This document shows positions 42,970 to 53,809 of a DNA stretch of 64,000 nt, in pieces. Under the pieces are notes generated by a model. The model had not been told where the DNA came from and did not search any database. It worked only from the letters and a program-made list of their open reading frames with translations. Both the position numbers and the translations under genes were made by a program. Each line of letters opens with the position of its first letter. Within the stretch, counting starts at the first letter, position 1. This DNA is from Rhynchopus sp. YZ270_cl-10 (taxonomy: Eukaryota; Euglenozoa; Diplonemea; Diplonemida; Diplonemidae), in contig OZ037883.1 in NCBI GenBank assembly GCA_964035575.1, positions 186,001-250,000 of the forward strand, written 5' to 3'.

Positions 42970-44448
42970 GGGATAAGGACAGTCTGGCCCACTACGTTTG
43001 ACTTTTGGACAGTATGGGCCCAACATGTTTCGATAAAGACAGTTCAGCCCCAAACGTTTGTAAAAAAGACAGTTCAGACCCAAAACGTTTGTAAAAAAGA
43101 CAGTTCAGACCCAGGCAGCGGTAGGGAGGGTTTGCGGGTTTCTGGTGGGAGGGGTGTTCGCGGGGGTACCCCCCGCTGAATCTGGCACTGGGGTGCCCAA
43201 GCACCCAGATACGCAGGTACACACGTACACGTACCCTAATTGCCAGAGTCGACGCAACAAAAAAGTCCAAAAGACTTTGTTGGTGGCCTTACTCATTTGG
43301 ATCACAACAATTTTGGCCCAGGCATGCTCTTGAAGTATGACAATTTAGTGTGTATGGGGCAGGGTGTTGTTTTGTTCTGAATTCTCTTTGTTATAACATC
43401 TATCTAGCATCAAAATTGTGGAAAACTTTGCACCCCAAACACCCTCAACAACGCCCGCCAAAAGGCGCCCCTTGTTTCTGGGAGTTGGTTCTCATGTTTG
43501 ATACACTACACAGCAGACATTCCTCTGAGTCCAACGCTTGTGCGGCGTTGTACGTAAGGTGCACGAAGACAGGGTCTGGTGGTAAATTTTGCGTACTGCG
43601 ACGTGGTACTGCGTGGGTCTGGGAATATGGGTACCTGGGTACAGGATATTTGTTGTCAAAGACATCTTCCACCATGCATTGAGGAGGGTAAGACAGTGGT
43701 CGCAGTTTGTACTTGATAGCATTACAACATCTAACTTCTCCACGGGGGTCTTGGGCCGTTCACTCGGTTATACCTTGACTAGCGGAAGAGGCCTTTTTGG
43801 TCTCTAGAATATCCGGTCTTCCCGAACGGAGGCACACTTTGTGTGTTACTACGACCTGGCAACTTCCAGCAGTAGGTTAAGTAATCTTTCTTGTAAATTG
43901 TTGGATCATTATCTCCTCAGTGCATGAATGCCCCACGTGATTGGACACTTTTGTGTTTGTCATGTGGAGCTGTGGTTGCTCTTTCACGACTTTTTTCCTT
44001 GTACACCAGTGTACCGTGTACCTGGGTACCTAGGCACCTGGTCGCCTGGGTACGTACCGGTAAATGTGACCAAATACCTGGTCATCTGACCAGGTTTTCC
44101 TGGTCATGACCAGGTGGTCTGACCAGGTATACCTGGTCAGATGACCAGGTATCTGGTCAGACCTCTGACCAGCGCACGGTGATAGCCGTGCCCAAGACCC
44201 ACCCAGGGGTGGCATTTTTGGGCTCAGGTGGGTGCAGCTGCCTGGGTCTGAACTGTCTTTTTTACAAACGTTTTGGGTCTGAACTGTCTTTTTTGCAAAC
44301 GTTTTGGGTCTGAACTGTCTTTTTTACAAACGTTTTGGGTCTGAACTGTCATTTTTACAAACGTTTGGGGCTGAACTGTCTTTATCGAAACATGTTGGGC
44401 CCATACTGTCCAAAAGTCAAACGTAGTGGGCCAGACTGTCCTTATCCC
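42970..44448. mobile_element. Mutator-like (MULE-type) non-autonomous element, 1479 bp, 9-bp TSD
   Basis: Long terminal inverted repeats (left 42970-43119, right 44237-44448) both begin GGGATAAGGACAGTCTGGCC and match almost perfectly. ATATAATAA flanks both sides (42961-42969 and 44449-44457), a 9-bp target-site duplication, which is the hallmark size of Mutator-like elements. A 31-bp unit (AAACGTTTTGGGTCTGAACT plus a T-rich spacer) is present in two copies at the left end and four at the right, which explains the 62-bp difference. The interior has nested ACCTGGTC palindromes (44020-44170) and no recognisable transposase, so it must be mobilised in trans. Confidence 0.88.
44020..44170. repeat. 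Nested CCTGGTC/GACCAGG palindromes
   Basis: At least ten alternating CCTGGTCA and TGACCAGG words within about 110 bp, preceded by GTACCTGGGTACC-type words. The strand can fold into several alternative hairpins. Similar GGTACC-rich words occur at 17385-17405 inside the 2962-bp element. Confidence 0.75.
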
Positions 44449-44833
44449 ATATAATAAAGATACACAAGAGAAAAAATTGAAAGAAGTTGATCACACAAAC
44501 TGGTGATGCCAGGTGATCACATAAAAACAAAAAAGCAAAAAGAAAGAAAGGTAGTTAATTCTAAGCCTTCTCATGCATAGCCGCTATATAGTCAAAAAAA
44601 AAAAGGGTGCACATTCGTTCAGTCCACGTGGTTGTGAGATGTCTTCTTTTGGTCTTTTCTCACGCACATCACCCTTTGTCAGCTCCATTCAATGGAAAAG
44701 GTGAAAGGATATGAGGGAAAAAGACATTAAGAAATGTTAGCAAAAAAAGAGTTGCGCTAAAAAAAAAAAAAAAAAAATACTTGAGATACGGATGTAGCGA
44801 TCACATATCGTTAATGGTTAAACAAAAAGAAAA

Positions 44834-44873
44834 GTTGAAAGTGCAAACGCCTCACCGTTCATCGGCGGGCACT
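44834..44873 (+). repeat. Family C hairpin (type copy)
   Basis: GTTGAAAGTGCAAACGCC, loop TCACCGTTCATC, GGCGGGCACT. The stems are AGTGC/GCACT and CGCC/GGCG. Other copies: 31699-31737, 32327-32355, 35417-35461, 37765-37806, 44486-44520. Confidence 0.75.
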
Positions 44874-46004
44874 AGCACAATAAAATAAAATAAAATGAAA
44901 GGCAAAGAACAGAGAGAAAGGTGAGGCAAATGATCCTAAGCCTCTCAATGCTTAGCTTTAGTTACCTTTAATTCTGTTTAAAAAAGAAAGGTGCTGATGA
45001 AACTGTTGGAATAGTGTATAGCCGAGGTGTAATATCAACTTTCTCTCCTCACAACAAAACAACAACAAAGCTACGTAACAAAAAAATAAAATGCAGGAAA
45101 GGAAGAAAAACTTTTCTAGTATCCACCATAGCTATTGAATGTTCTTTTTGATAAATTGATGACGCGTGGACACCTCGCTTTGTTCTCGTGTGAACTCCAC
45201 GCAGCCGTTCCTCGCCTATCTCTCGTTTCGTGGATACCGCTTTTTTTTTTTTTTTTTGAACGAACCGTATCCAAAACCAATCTTCTCATAATAATGTTTT
45301 CGTTAGCAGTCTAGCTGTAGTTGCGAAGCTTTAGCCAATCAACTCAGCGCGAATTGAGTTAACACGAAGGTCGAAAGTGCACGTCACTATGGACTCAGGA
45401 AACACACCCGAATGAAAAAAATATGGTTGAGTTTTAGACAAGAACTCATCCTGCCACTGCTTTTTTTGGAAAGGGGTTTTATGAACCGACAAAAAGTTGA
45501 TGAAAAATGTGCCTCTGCAGACGAACCCTCGAATCTAATAAAAGCAGTTTGAATACGCCCCTCTGCACAACGCATCAAAAAGAGAAAATACAAGGTTATA
45601 AGATGACCCTAAGCCTCTCTCACGAAACCCCACCTTAGGGGAAAAAGGTGAATGAGGTTCAGCTTCCCTTTTTGTGTCAAATAGACCTCCTTCTTCCAAA
45701 GGAAATGACCCAGAACTGATACACACCAAACACACTGCATTGCACTGCAAAGTGGAGTTGACAGTTCAAACCATCAAATCACACATAAAACCATACAAAA
45801 AAAAAAATCAAACCAAACAAGACCCATTAATGAGCAAGAAGCCAGAACCCCGAAACACACGCCATTATAAAAAAAAGAACAGTTTATAAGATGATCCTAA
45901 GTCACCCTAGAAAAAAAAACAACAACACTGGAGGAATATTCTCTTCCCTACCTTCCCCATTCCCCCCCCTTTCCCCTTCATATTCATGCCCACAACTCCC
46001 TTCT

Positions 46005-47918
46005 CTACCCAGCACTCCCGACTAGATCTGCCTGCTGCTTGAGCATTGTGCTGAAGATGATTCCGTGAGGCTCGCTTCGGTTGCTTTGTGCATCCTCTTC
46101 CTCCTCCTCCTCTTCCCCTTCCCCTGCTTCAGTATCATCTGACTCATCCGAAGAGCTGCTTGACTCCACCTCCTCCTCCTCTTCCCTCTGTTTTAGAATT
46201 TGCTCCTGCTGCAGCCGTTTTTGCTCCGCTTTGTCGATGGCAGCCTGCTTCTTCCGTTCAGCGTGTAAATCAAAAGAGGCCTGGTTCATGCCTTTCAGAA
46301 CTTCTTTTGAGAGCGGACACGGCGCACCCCAGTTTCGTTCCTGGTTGATTCCTGCTACTATGCGGGGTAACGCCATGGACCAAGAGAGCTCAGAGAGGTT
46401 CACCCCTTCACCTCTAGTGCTAAGTCGTTTTCGAGCCCCTTCTCTTAGCATAGTGTTCAGAAGAATTGACACAACTGTCAATGCCGATTCAAAAACCGCA
46501 GACCCTGTCAAATTATGCCTCCACTTCGACCCTCGCAACGGCAATGTATAACAACGTATATCTGTGAACAAACTTTGCAAGGGTCTGCCTCGTTTCGCAT
46601 CCAACGCCTTCACAAAACTGGTACAGGCCTCTTCTCCTACGTAATGTGCATCGAAGAGAGTAGACTGCTTGGAAGAACCGGTGGGTCTGGTACTCCCTCT
46701 GGGGGTTGAGGATGGGGACAGCCGAGAGGCGGCAGAGGAAGACCCCCCGCTGGTATGAGAGTTCTGTTGGGGGAGGTGTGAGAAGCTCGGTTCTGGTGTT
46801 GCTGCGGTTGCGTGGAATGTCCCTGAAACGTAGCACCGTCGGAGTGGCGTTTTATTCAAAATGATTAACAAAGATGGTGCATTCGGATGCGGCTGTGTCT
46901 GCGTCGGGGTAGGTGTCTTCAAAGCCAATGACTCCAAACAATCTGTGTACGCCCTCCGAATCCTTGCCTGCAAATCACCACAATCCCCCGACAGATTCGG
47001 CAACGCCCCTCCGGGAGACCCTATAACCGACCCCTCCTCTCCACAACCTCCATCCCATACGTACACCACGACATCCCCGGTTCGATACGCAAGGTGTGGA
47101 ATCAGCTGCCGCACCCCAGGACGGCGAAAGCCGTTGTGCACCTCTTGGGTTGTCGCCTCTTCGTCGCTGTCATCCTCTGCGGAGAGCACCGGGCTGAGGG
47201 GTGTCGGGAGCGGGCTAGGTGGGTAGACGGTGGGTGGTGGTGGGGGTGGGGTGGCTGCGTTAAACCCTTCGCTGTCGAGGTACATTACACGGTAGTGTTG
47301 AGAGGCGGTTACGATGCGGGATTCTTGCAAATTCACTCCGCTTGTTCGAGGAATATCCAATACATCTGCATGCTGCCCAGGAAACGGCGCCTGCAACGAC
47401 GACGCAGAAGACCGCGAAGAAGCCGAAACTGCAGACGACGTTGACCCCGACCCTGGAGGAACCACCAACATCCACGGCGCGACACTCACCGAAGTGCGTT
47501 CTAACAGCCGAAGCATAAGATACGTCTTCCCCACCCCCCTATCCCCCGTTAAAAACACTGAATGTGACGGCAAATGCACGCGCCCTTTAGCCACCAACCC
47601 ATCCACAACGCCTTGCTGCACTTTAAGCACGCATTTCGTTGGGTTTTCTTCAAATGCAATAGAGACGAGGCGTTTTGGTGGTGGAGGAGGGGTCTGCACC
47701 GGAGGGGGTGTGGGTGAGGCGCATGCGGGGAAGGTGCTTGTGGATGCACAGCGGGGGAAGGCTGTGATGGCTGGGGAGGCGGTGGGTGTGTCGGAGGTAG
47801 GGTTAGACTCTGCCGTGGAGGCGCCGCAGTTGGAGTCGATGACAGAGCCCTGCCTCATATGACGGCGTGTATTCGTGCTGCCACCAGAGGTGTCGTGTTG
47901 CCTAGCCACAGGATGCAT
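46005..47918 (-). CDS. P-loop GTPase-like protein with acidic C-terminal tail, 637 aa
   Basis: Single exon. The start chosen is ATG 47918 (MHPVARQ), because the frame upstream has only GTG. The first ~85 residues are Ser/Thr/Pro-rich. A nucleotide-binding core follows: G1 GDRGVGKT (125-132), a G3-like YLDSEGF, a beta strand GDVVVYVW, and an NKTP motif in LLIILNKTPL at the G4 position (NKxD expected). Several Ser/Pro-rich insertions interrupt the core. DSEG instead of DxAG/DTAG recalls dynamin-superfamily GTPases of the GBP/atlastin/RHD3 type (DTEG), but helical assembly regions are not evident, so this is only a fold-level call. The C-terminus is a charged helix (AIDKAEQKRLQQEQILKQRE) followed by poly-Glu/Ser/Asp. 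It may be a switch on a membrane or the cytoskeleton (inference). Confidence 0.8.
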   Translation of the reverse strand: MHPVARQHDTSGGSTNTRRHMRQGSVIDSNCGASTAESNPTSDTPTASPAITAFPRCASTSTFPACASPTPPPVQTPPPPPKRLVSIAFEENPTKCVLKVQQGVVDGLVAKGRVHLPSHSVFLTGDRGVGKTYLMLRLLERTSVSVAPWMLVVPPGSGSTSSAVSASSRSSASSLQAPFPGQHADVLDIPRTSGVNLQESRIVTASQHYRVMYLDSEGFNAATPPPPPPTVYPPSPLPTPLSPVLSAEDDSDEEATTQEVHNGFRRPGVRQLIPHLAYRTGDVVVYVWDGGCGEEGSVIGSPGGALPNLSGDCGDLQARIRRAYTDCLESLALKTPTPTQTQPHPNAPSLLIILNKTPLRRCYVSGTFHATAATPEPSFSHLPQQNSHTSGGSSSAASRLSPSSTPRGSTRPTGSSKQSTLFDAHYVGEEACTSFVKALDAKRGRPLQSLFTDIRCYTLPLRGSKWRHNLTGSAVFESALTVVSILLNTMLREGARKRLSTRGEGVNLSELSWSMALPRIVAGINQERNWGAPCPLSKEVLKGMNQASFDLHAERKKQAAIDKAEQKRLQQEQILKQREEEEEVESSSSSDESDDTEAGEGEEEEEEEDAQSNRSEPHGIIFSTMLKQQADLVGSAG

Positions 47919-49271
47919 CGTGTCACCATGGTTGTTCACAGGTGCCCCGACACAACCATGCAGGCGTGCGCCCTTACCAAACCACTCAGGCGTATTCAGA
48001 CAGTCAAGAGACCTCCAAAAAGGCCCCTTAAAAAAAACGAACTTTGTGTTTTTCTGTATGGGTTGTGAAGTATAGCGTGTGTGCGTGAGAGGGGGGGAGA
48101 TACGATAAAATGCGTTTCTGTTTTGTATAAAAATGTCTTTTTTTTTGTGGGAAAAGAAATGAGGGAGGGGGAAAAAATAGGTGTGGGGTGTGTGACGTTA
48201 AGGCATTCGCTTGTCTACTGTTGATATTAGGTGTTGTAAAGGAAAGTAATGGTATCGTTCAACACGTAGATGCCAAAAGAGGGCACAGTTCTGAGACTAC
48301 CATTTTGGGCAGACCTAGCAGAAATCGATAAAGAAAATGTCTCTTTGACGCAATTGAAAAAGAGACAATCATGAAAAGGGTGAATGCGTCTATTAGGGGG
48401 TTACACTTCACGTTTCAGAAAAATATAAGATGAACTATAAAAAAAGGGGAAAAATATAAACTCGAGAGTTTTGCACAAACGAGATAACCTGGTGAAGGGG
48501 GAGTGTCGAAAGACAGGTAATCACAATAGTACCAATTTTTCTCTTTCCTCGCATCCTTTGCGATAATATCCAAATACCGTACCGCTAGGTGTTAACAAGA
48601 CAGTATAATTGTAGACAGGTGTGTTTGTAAACAAACCAAATATTTGTGTGCCAAAACTAGAACCAAGAAACCCTATAGGGAAAATGATTGCGAGTTGTGG
48701 CACAGTGACAGTTCTTTTTCCTTAAAAAAATGTGTTTTTTTCTTTTTTGAAAAAGAAGAAGAAGAAGAAGGGGGAAAAAAGAGTCCACTATACAACCAAG
48801 TTTTCACCAATAGACACAACGTAGATGGATATGTCTCGCTGTACACACGCGTATCTTTTCAAAATCAAAAAAATAACGTTGGGGTGATAAAGCAGTACTG
48901 TACCACCTAAATGCAAATCAATGCAATAAAGAACAAAAAAATAAAGGTTTACAAGATGACCCTAAGCCTCTCATGCTTAGTCACCTTCATCATAAAAAAA
49001 AGGGGTTAGTTCGGCACTTCGCTGTATCAGACACGGTGCGCCAAACAAATAGACTGTATCAGAAAAATTTTTTTTTTGGCAAGATGAACCTAAGCCTCTG
49101 CTTAGCCACCTTATCACATAGGTATTTAGATGGGTCCTCCCCACATAATCTGTGCATAACGCATGCACAGAAAAGCGCAGAGGAAATAGAGTATAAAAAA
49201 TTGAGGTTTCGGTTTTAGACAATCAGACAAATAATGTTGGTTTTTTTGGGGGTTAATATTAGTATTTTCTT
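47919..49271. other. Intergenic with two family A hairpins
   Basis: No gene. Two family A hairpins (48954-48992 and 49082-49113) lie between 160 and 320 bp downstream of the chitinase-like gene's stop codon. The rest is A-rich low-complexity DNA. Confidence 0.6.
48954..48992 (+). repeat. Family A hairpin (type copy)
   Basis: AGATGACCCTAAGCCTCTC, ATGCTTAG, TCACCTTCATC. The outer stem is GATGA/TCATC, the inner stem CTAAGC/GCTTAG, and the loop CTCTCAT. Other copies: 1317-1346, 2253-2286, 2757-2787, 8965-8994, 20156-20185, 24405-24445, 27505-27539, 32801-32829, 44929-44967, 45601-45641, 45889-45909, 49082-49113, 59791-59816. Confidence 0.8.
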
Positions 49272-50594
49272 CTAATTCGCCCATCCGGTTGTGGGGTCGC
49301 ATTTTGTGAAGTTTGGGAGGGGGCCCCATTGCCAGGAAGGCTTGAGGATGCTGTTGGCCATCTTCGCGACTTCGGGGCAGAGCTTGCGTCCGTCGGGGTT
49401 GGTTGTCGGGCTGGGGTTGCCTGACCAGATGAATGCTCCTCCATACCCATTCGCCTCAGCGTACTGCACAACAGATGTGTCCATCGCAAGCCCCTCCCAG
49501 GTGCCCCCCGCAGCCTGCTCACCAGGTTCAAAGCCGATCATGATTTTGTTCTTCGGGACAGAGCCGTACCTCACAAAGTTGTCCATGATGGTGGTGAAGT
49601 TGAGTTTGATGTTCCCCGCGTCATACGCCATGATGTTGACCGCATCCAGATAGCGCCCCACATTCGGGTAAATCTTGTCACCTTCGTAATCCGTCGCAAA
49701 GGTGACATTCGGCTTCGGGCTGTCGGGGAGAAGGTAGTTCCATGGGTTCCCCTTCGGGAGGAATGCGTTGAACCGTGTGGTCCAGGTGACCTCAAAGAGG
49801 GGCACTGCGTTTGCCGCAATCTCCTTGCAGTATTTGATGTTGGTGTCGTAGTACGGCTGCATGTCCTTCTGCTGCCAGGGCTCCAACTTTGCGTAGTCCG
49901 CCTGAAGCTGTACAACCGCGTCGTTCGCACGCTGCACCCAGCCTGATTTGACGGTTGTTTCCAACTCTGTCTTCAATGTTGCAACCAAAGTGGAAAAGGG
50001 TCCAAATTCATCTGCAATCGCGGAGTATGGTGTGAGATGCTCGAAGTCCAGATCAACACCGTCTGCGAAGGTCCAAAGAACCAACTTTGCTGCCAGCTTT
50101 CCAACCTTTGCTGCAGTCGCATTGTCGCCCAGGCGTGCGAAGTCACTCCACCCCCCAAGCGAGATCTTGAAGCGCTTAGGCCCATCAGGGTGCATCTTCG
50201 CCATCCGACCAGCCTCCATGATGCTGACGATACCCGGTGTTGGGGCCGTGGTGTCGGGGGTGATCGCCTGCGCACCGTTCTTCCCTGCAGCGGCAAGGTA
50301 GATCGCTTTCCCATCCCACACTGGACAGGGTCCGCTTCCTGACGTCTCCGTGCTGTCGCAGCTCACCTGGTCAGGTGAAGGCGTTTCCGTCAAAAATGTG
50401 AACCCATAGTTGACGTTGCTGTACGGTGTTGATGCGGTCAAGTATGCGGCAGGTTCGAAGCACCCCATGAGACAGTTGCCGGGGATGTTGTTGTCCCACC
50501 ACTTCACGTCGACCCAGTCTTCCCAGTATCCAAGCAATGCCCCGCCTTCTGCACCGTGCAGATACAAAACGACAAGTGCAATCGCATAATTCAT
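49272..50594 (-). CDS. Secreted glycoside hydrolase family 18 (chitinase-like) protein, 440 aa
   Basis: Single exon, ATG 50594, with a short signal peptide (1-17). It should hydrolyse beta-1,4 N-acetylglucosamine polymers or related glycans outside the cell or in a vacuole. The catalytic strand reads FADGVDLDFEHL, matching DxxDxDxE with Asp178, Asp181, Asp183 and the acid Glu185. The upstream KISLGGWS block (143-150) is the other GH18 signature. The barrel end carries EANGYGGAFIWSG. LGYWEDWVDVKWW is the usual first strand. Cys pairs suit an extracellular protein. Size and layout fit a single-domain GH18 of fungal or protist type, with no chitin-binding module. A role in feeding or cyst-wall turnover is inference. 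Confidence 0.9.
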   Translation of the reverse strand: MNYAIALVVLYLHGAEGGALLGYWEDWVDVKWWDNNIPGNCLMGCFEPAAYLTASTPYSNVNYGFTFLTETPSPDQVSCDSTETSGSGPCPVWDGKAIYLAAAGKNGAQAITPDTTAPTPGIVSIMEAGRMAKMHPDGPKRFKISLGGWSDFARLGDNATAAKVGKLAAKLVLWTFADGVDLDFEHLTPYSAIADEFGPFSTLVATLKTELETTVKSGWVQRANDAVVQLQADYAKLEPWQQKDMQPYYDTNIKYCKEIAANAVPLFEVTWTTRFNAFLPKGNPWNYLLPDSPKPNVTFATDYEGDKIYPNVGRYLDAVNIMAYDAGNIKLNFTTIMDNFVRYGSVPKNKIMIGFEPGEQAAGGTWEGLAMDTSVVQYAEANGYGGAFIWSGNPSPTTNPDGRKLCPEVAKMANSILKPSWQWGPLPNFTKCDPTTGWAN

Positions 50595-50672
50595 CGTGCT
50601 TTTTTTTGTATTGAGAATCTATAATAGATGTTGAAGGGAAGGGGGGAAGAGGAAGAAGGAGAGGTCAAGGGG

Positions 50673-52926
50673 GTGCAAAAAAAATTTTTTTGCACCCAAA
50701 AAAAAAAAAAAAAAAAATTCGGGGGGGTGCAAAAAATATTTTTGCACCCCCCCCCCAAAAAAAAAAAAAGTTTTGGGGGGTATGTAATTTGACCGGTTCT
50801 GACCGGGTACTTAACCAGTGTGTTGTCAAAAATTCCCGAAAAAATCGGGTATTTTTGTGTACAAATAGTACCCGGTCAAAATAGGGTATGTAATTTGACC
50901 GGCACCCCATTTTGACCGGCATTTTGACCGGGTACTATTTATACACAAAAAATACCCGATTTTTTGAAAAAAACCAAAGGGGGGACCCTTTGGTCGCCGA
51001 AATTCCCCAGCCAAAATTGGTCGCAAAATCGGCCGATTTTTCAAAAATCTCAAAAAAAAAAAACCACGTCCTGGGCTGGACGTTAAATTGCATCCGGGGG
51101 CCCTTTTGTGGCACTCCTCCTGAAACTCTATGAAGGTCTGACCTGAGGGTAAAAGGTGCTGGGTATGCTACCCTGGGTGCTGAAGGCAGGCACACAACAT
51201 GTGTGGAGGGACCTGCAGAGCCCTAGCCAGTGAAGCCAAGGAGGCCCCCCTAGGAAACTAGGGAACGGATTGGAAGAGACCTCGCCGGTAGCCGGGAACC
51301 CTCCCTGGGCTAGTACAATGATGAAACTTCAATCTAAAGTCCACACCCATGTGGCGGCCGCTTTGGCATGCGTCTGTAAGGACAGCCTTGACTGATACTT
51401 TCTGTATTAGCACACGATTGCCTCCCTGAAGGCTACGTAGCTACCTGAGTACAAAAAAAAAATCCAATTTTTTTTTTCACAAGTGTTTTTGAGGCCTGCT
51501 CACTGCACCCTGGGCACCCTTCTGGGACCAAAAAGTCAAAAAAAGCATGAATTGGGCTGTTTTGAGCATCTAGAGTTTATTCCCCGGCCATTTTCTGTAC
51601 CACCAGTGCACTTTGTATGGGCCAGCGCCTTGTCAAAAAATCGAAAAATCGAAAAAAAAAAATTTTTTTTTTCGGGAAAATTTCGACCCCGAGTTGGGTT
51701 TTTGGGCACCAAAAAGTGCAAAAAAAACGCAAAATTTTGGTGTTTTGACCCTCCAGAAGCACCCAAAAACGTACTTTTGTGTACAAAAACACGCATATTA
51801 CACATTTCCTTAGCAATTCTTTTCACAAGTACTAGGCGATTTTTGACCTGACAAAAATTTGTTTTATCGCCCAAAATCGGGCGTGGTAGGTCATAAAATG
51901 GCCCAAAGAATCCAAAGAAAACCTCAGAAATAGATGTTCGCGAAATTTCGCAAGTCAAACTTCAGCCACAATACGGTCATTTTGTGCATACCCTGTGACT
52001 GTGGTGGCTAGAGAACACGCACATGCAGACTCGTTCCTTGCAATTTCCAGTGTTGTGTTTATCAATGCATGCATCCAGAGGACCTCTGGTTTACGACATC
52101 GTAGGCACTCCTGTGCAAAAATGAAGTCGGTTTTTGACCCAAAATCGGGGTGGGTGGGCCATAATTTGCTCCAAATTTGGCCGAAAATTGGGATTTTTCT
52201 GAAAATTTCATTGTGCTGAACAAAAATCCTTGATTTTTTGAAGAATTTTCCAAAAAATATGCTATACTCCCTATGACTGGACCCAACTCCCCTCACCCTT
52301 TTTTTTTCACCCAAAGGGCCGGTCAAATTTTACACACTAATACACAAAGTTACATACCCCCCTTTTGGGGCGAAAAAATTTTTTTGAGGGGGGATTTCAG
52401 GCTTCAGCAGGGATTCTCTGGCTTTTCGTCAGCACCACAACGGACACAGCCAAGCACCACTCGGTGGCTGTCACACTCACAATGTGTGAAAGTGGTGCCA
52501 GGGATGCTCCCTGCGATTGTCGCCACCTCTAGCAGTTCCAGGAAAGCAAGCGAAGTGATTATGTGGAAGTGTATTTCGTTTTATGCATGGGTATTGAGTG
52601 TAATTTTCCGCTCGCTGCGCTCGCGGAGGTACACCTTAAAATTTTTTTCCGCTCGCTTCGCTCGCGGAAAGACACCCCAATGTGAAATAAAAAAAACGGG
52701 CGCGGGCCTCCCACGATTTCACAAAAACCCCAAAAAAAATAGCATCAGGCCCTGGTTTCCCCATTTTCCCGTGAATTTCCACACCTCTTCCAACTTTGTC
52801 AGGGAGGAGCGCGCGCGAAGCGCGCGCGACGACCGCTTGTGTGGGGAGAAAGCTCGGAATGGACTTTTCTGAAGGGCTTTGTACAGAAAAATTTTTGCAC
52901 CCCTAAAATTCCCAGAGGGGGGTGCA
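50673..52926. mobile_element. Probable large inverted-repeat element, boundaries unresolved
   Basis: GGGGGTGCAAAAAAAATTTT near 50673 and AAAAATTTTTGCACCCC near 52884 are inverted. Inside them, GGGGGGTATGTAATTTGACC (50777) and its reverse complement (52317-52366) are inverted again. No target-site duplication was found. A 350-bp block (51087-51440) of normal complexity contains paired words such as GGGTA..TACCC, and could be an element core or a structured RNA. The call rests only on this symmetry. Confidence 0.45.
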
Positions 52927-52952
52927 GGCTGAGGACCCTGGAGAGGAGGGAG

Positions 52953-53809
52953 CAGGGCTATTTCTAAATATGGGGTCCGGGGGGTCCAAAATCCAATCCG
53001 GGACACAAATTTTTTGGCAGATTTATTTTGTGCCAAAAACATCCTTATTTGCATTTTTGGGATTCACCCGTGCAGTGGTGGGGTCAATCTCGAAAATTGG
53101 ACAATTTTTTGACCACTTAAATTTTTTGAAAATATGAGCCCGGTTGCTTATACGTGGGGCCCATTTTCGGCCAAAAAATGCTGCTCAAAAAAAAATTTCC
53201 CCTGAAAATTTTTCAGCCCCAAAACATACTGCGATTGGCATTTTCGGAATCTGTCCGCACTGTGGTGGGGTCAATTTGCAGAAATGGCCAAGTTCTTGGT
53301 TTTGGTCAAAATGAGTGTAAGGTAAAGGGGCCAAGGTAAATCCCACAACCCAGATTTTCTCTCCCAGATGCTGAAACATGAAAATGCGCGAAAACACCGG
53401 CATTTGCATTTCCGGAATCCGTCCGTTCTGTGGTGGGGTCAATTTGCAGAATTGGGCAAGTTCTTGGTTTTTGTTAAAATGAGTATGGTGCCAGTGTGGT
53501 GTTAGTGTAGAGAACAAGTTTTCTAAGAAACCCCATCATAGCACCTCCGGCATGCGGCCTGGTGCGCCCTCTCTGTTTTTTCAGAAAATATCAAAAACCC
53601 CGTGTTTTGCACAATCTGGAAGAAAACTTTCCAACACAAAAAAAATCGGCAACTTTCTTCAAGTAGAAAGCCCATCACCCCTCTCTTGGTAAGTACTTTA
53701 GTACGTGCAAATTTTTTGGCAGCCCCGTATATAAGCCCCGTGCAAATTTTTTGGCAACTTTCATTTTCCAAAAATCAGGGACAGGGACAGGTTTTTAGAA
53801 ATAGCCCTG
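52953..53809. mobile_element. hAT-like non-autonomous element, 857 bp, 8-bp TSD
   Basis: The terminal inverted repeat is CAGGGCTATTTCTAAA (16 bp) at both ends. GGAGGGAG flanks both sides (52945-52952 and 53810-53817). An 8-bp duplication plus CAGGG-type ends is the hAT-superfamily pattern. The interior is three diverged tandem copies (about 175 bp each) of a block containing GCATTTTTGGGATTCACCCG and GGTGGGGTCAAT. One copy matches the interior of the 2962-bp element and preserves the empty site of its nested insertion. No transposase. Confidence 0.85.

Larger units (their letters stand above)
42044..46004. other. Intergenic with a Mutator-like element and hairpin clusters
   Basis: No gene supported. 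Besides the element at 42970-44448, it holds family C hairpins (44486-44520, 44834-44873), family A hairpins (44929-44967, 45601-45641, 45889-45909), a family B-like copy (~45497), and a divergent family D hairpin (45137-45205) with stem GCGTGGA/TCCACGC. Confidence 0.6.

Noticed and set aside
43350-43682. 110-aa open frame inside the Mutator-like element as a transposase
   Set aside because: Too short, with no DDE-type motifs; the element is better read as non-autonomous.
48954-49113. C/D-box snoRNAs suggested by AGATGA
   Set aside because: No C box of the form TGATGA at the right place and no CTGA D box at the 3' end; the hairpin does not match snoRNA layout.
51400-51425. Spliced-leader RNA gene suggested by a TTTCTGTATTAG word
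   Set aside because: The match to known euglenozoan leaders is short, and no donor or Sm-like site follows.
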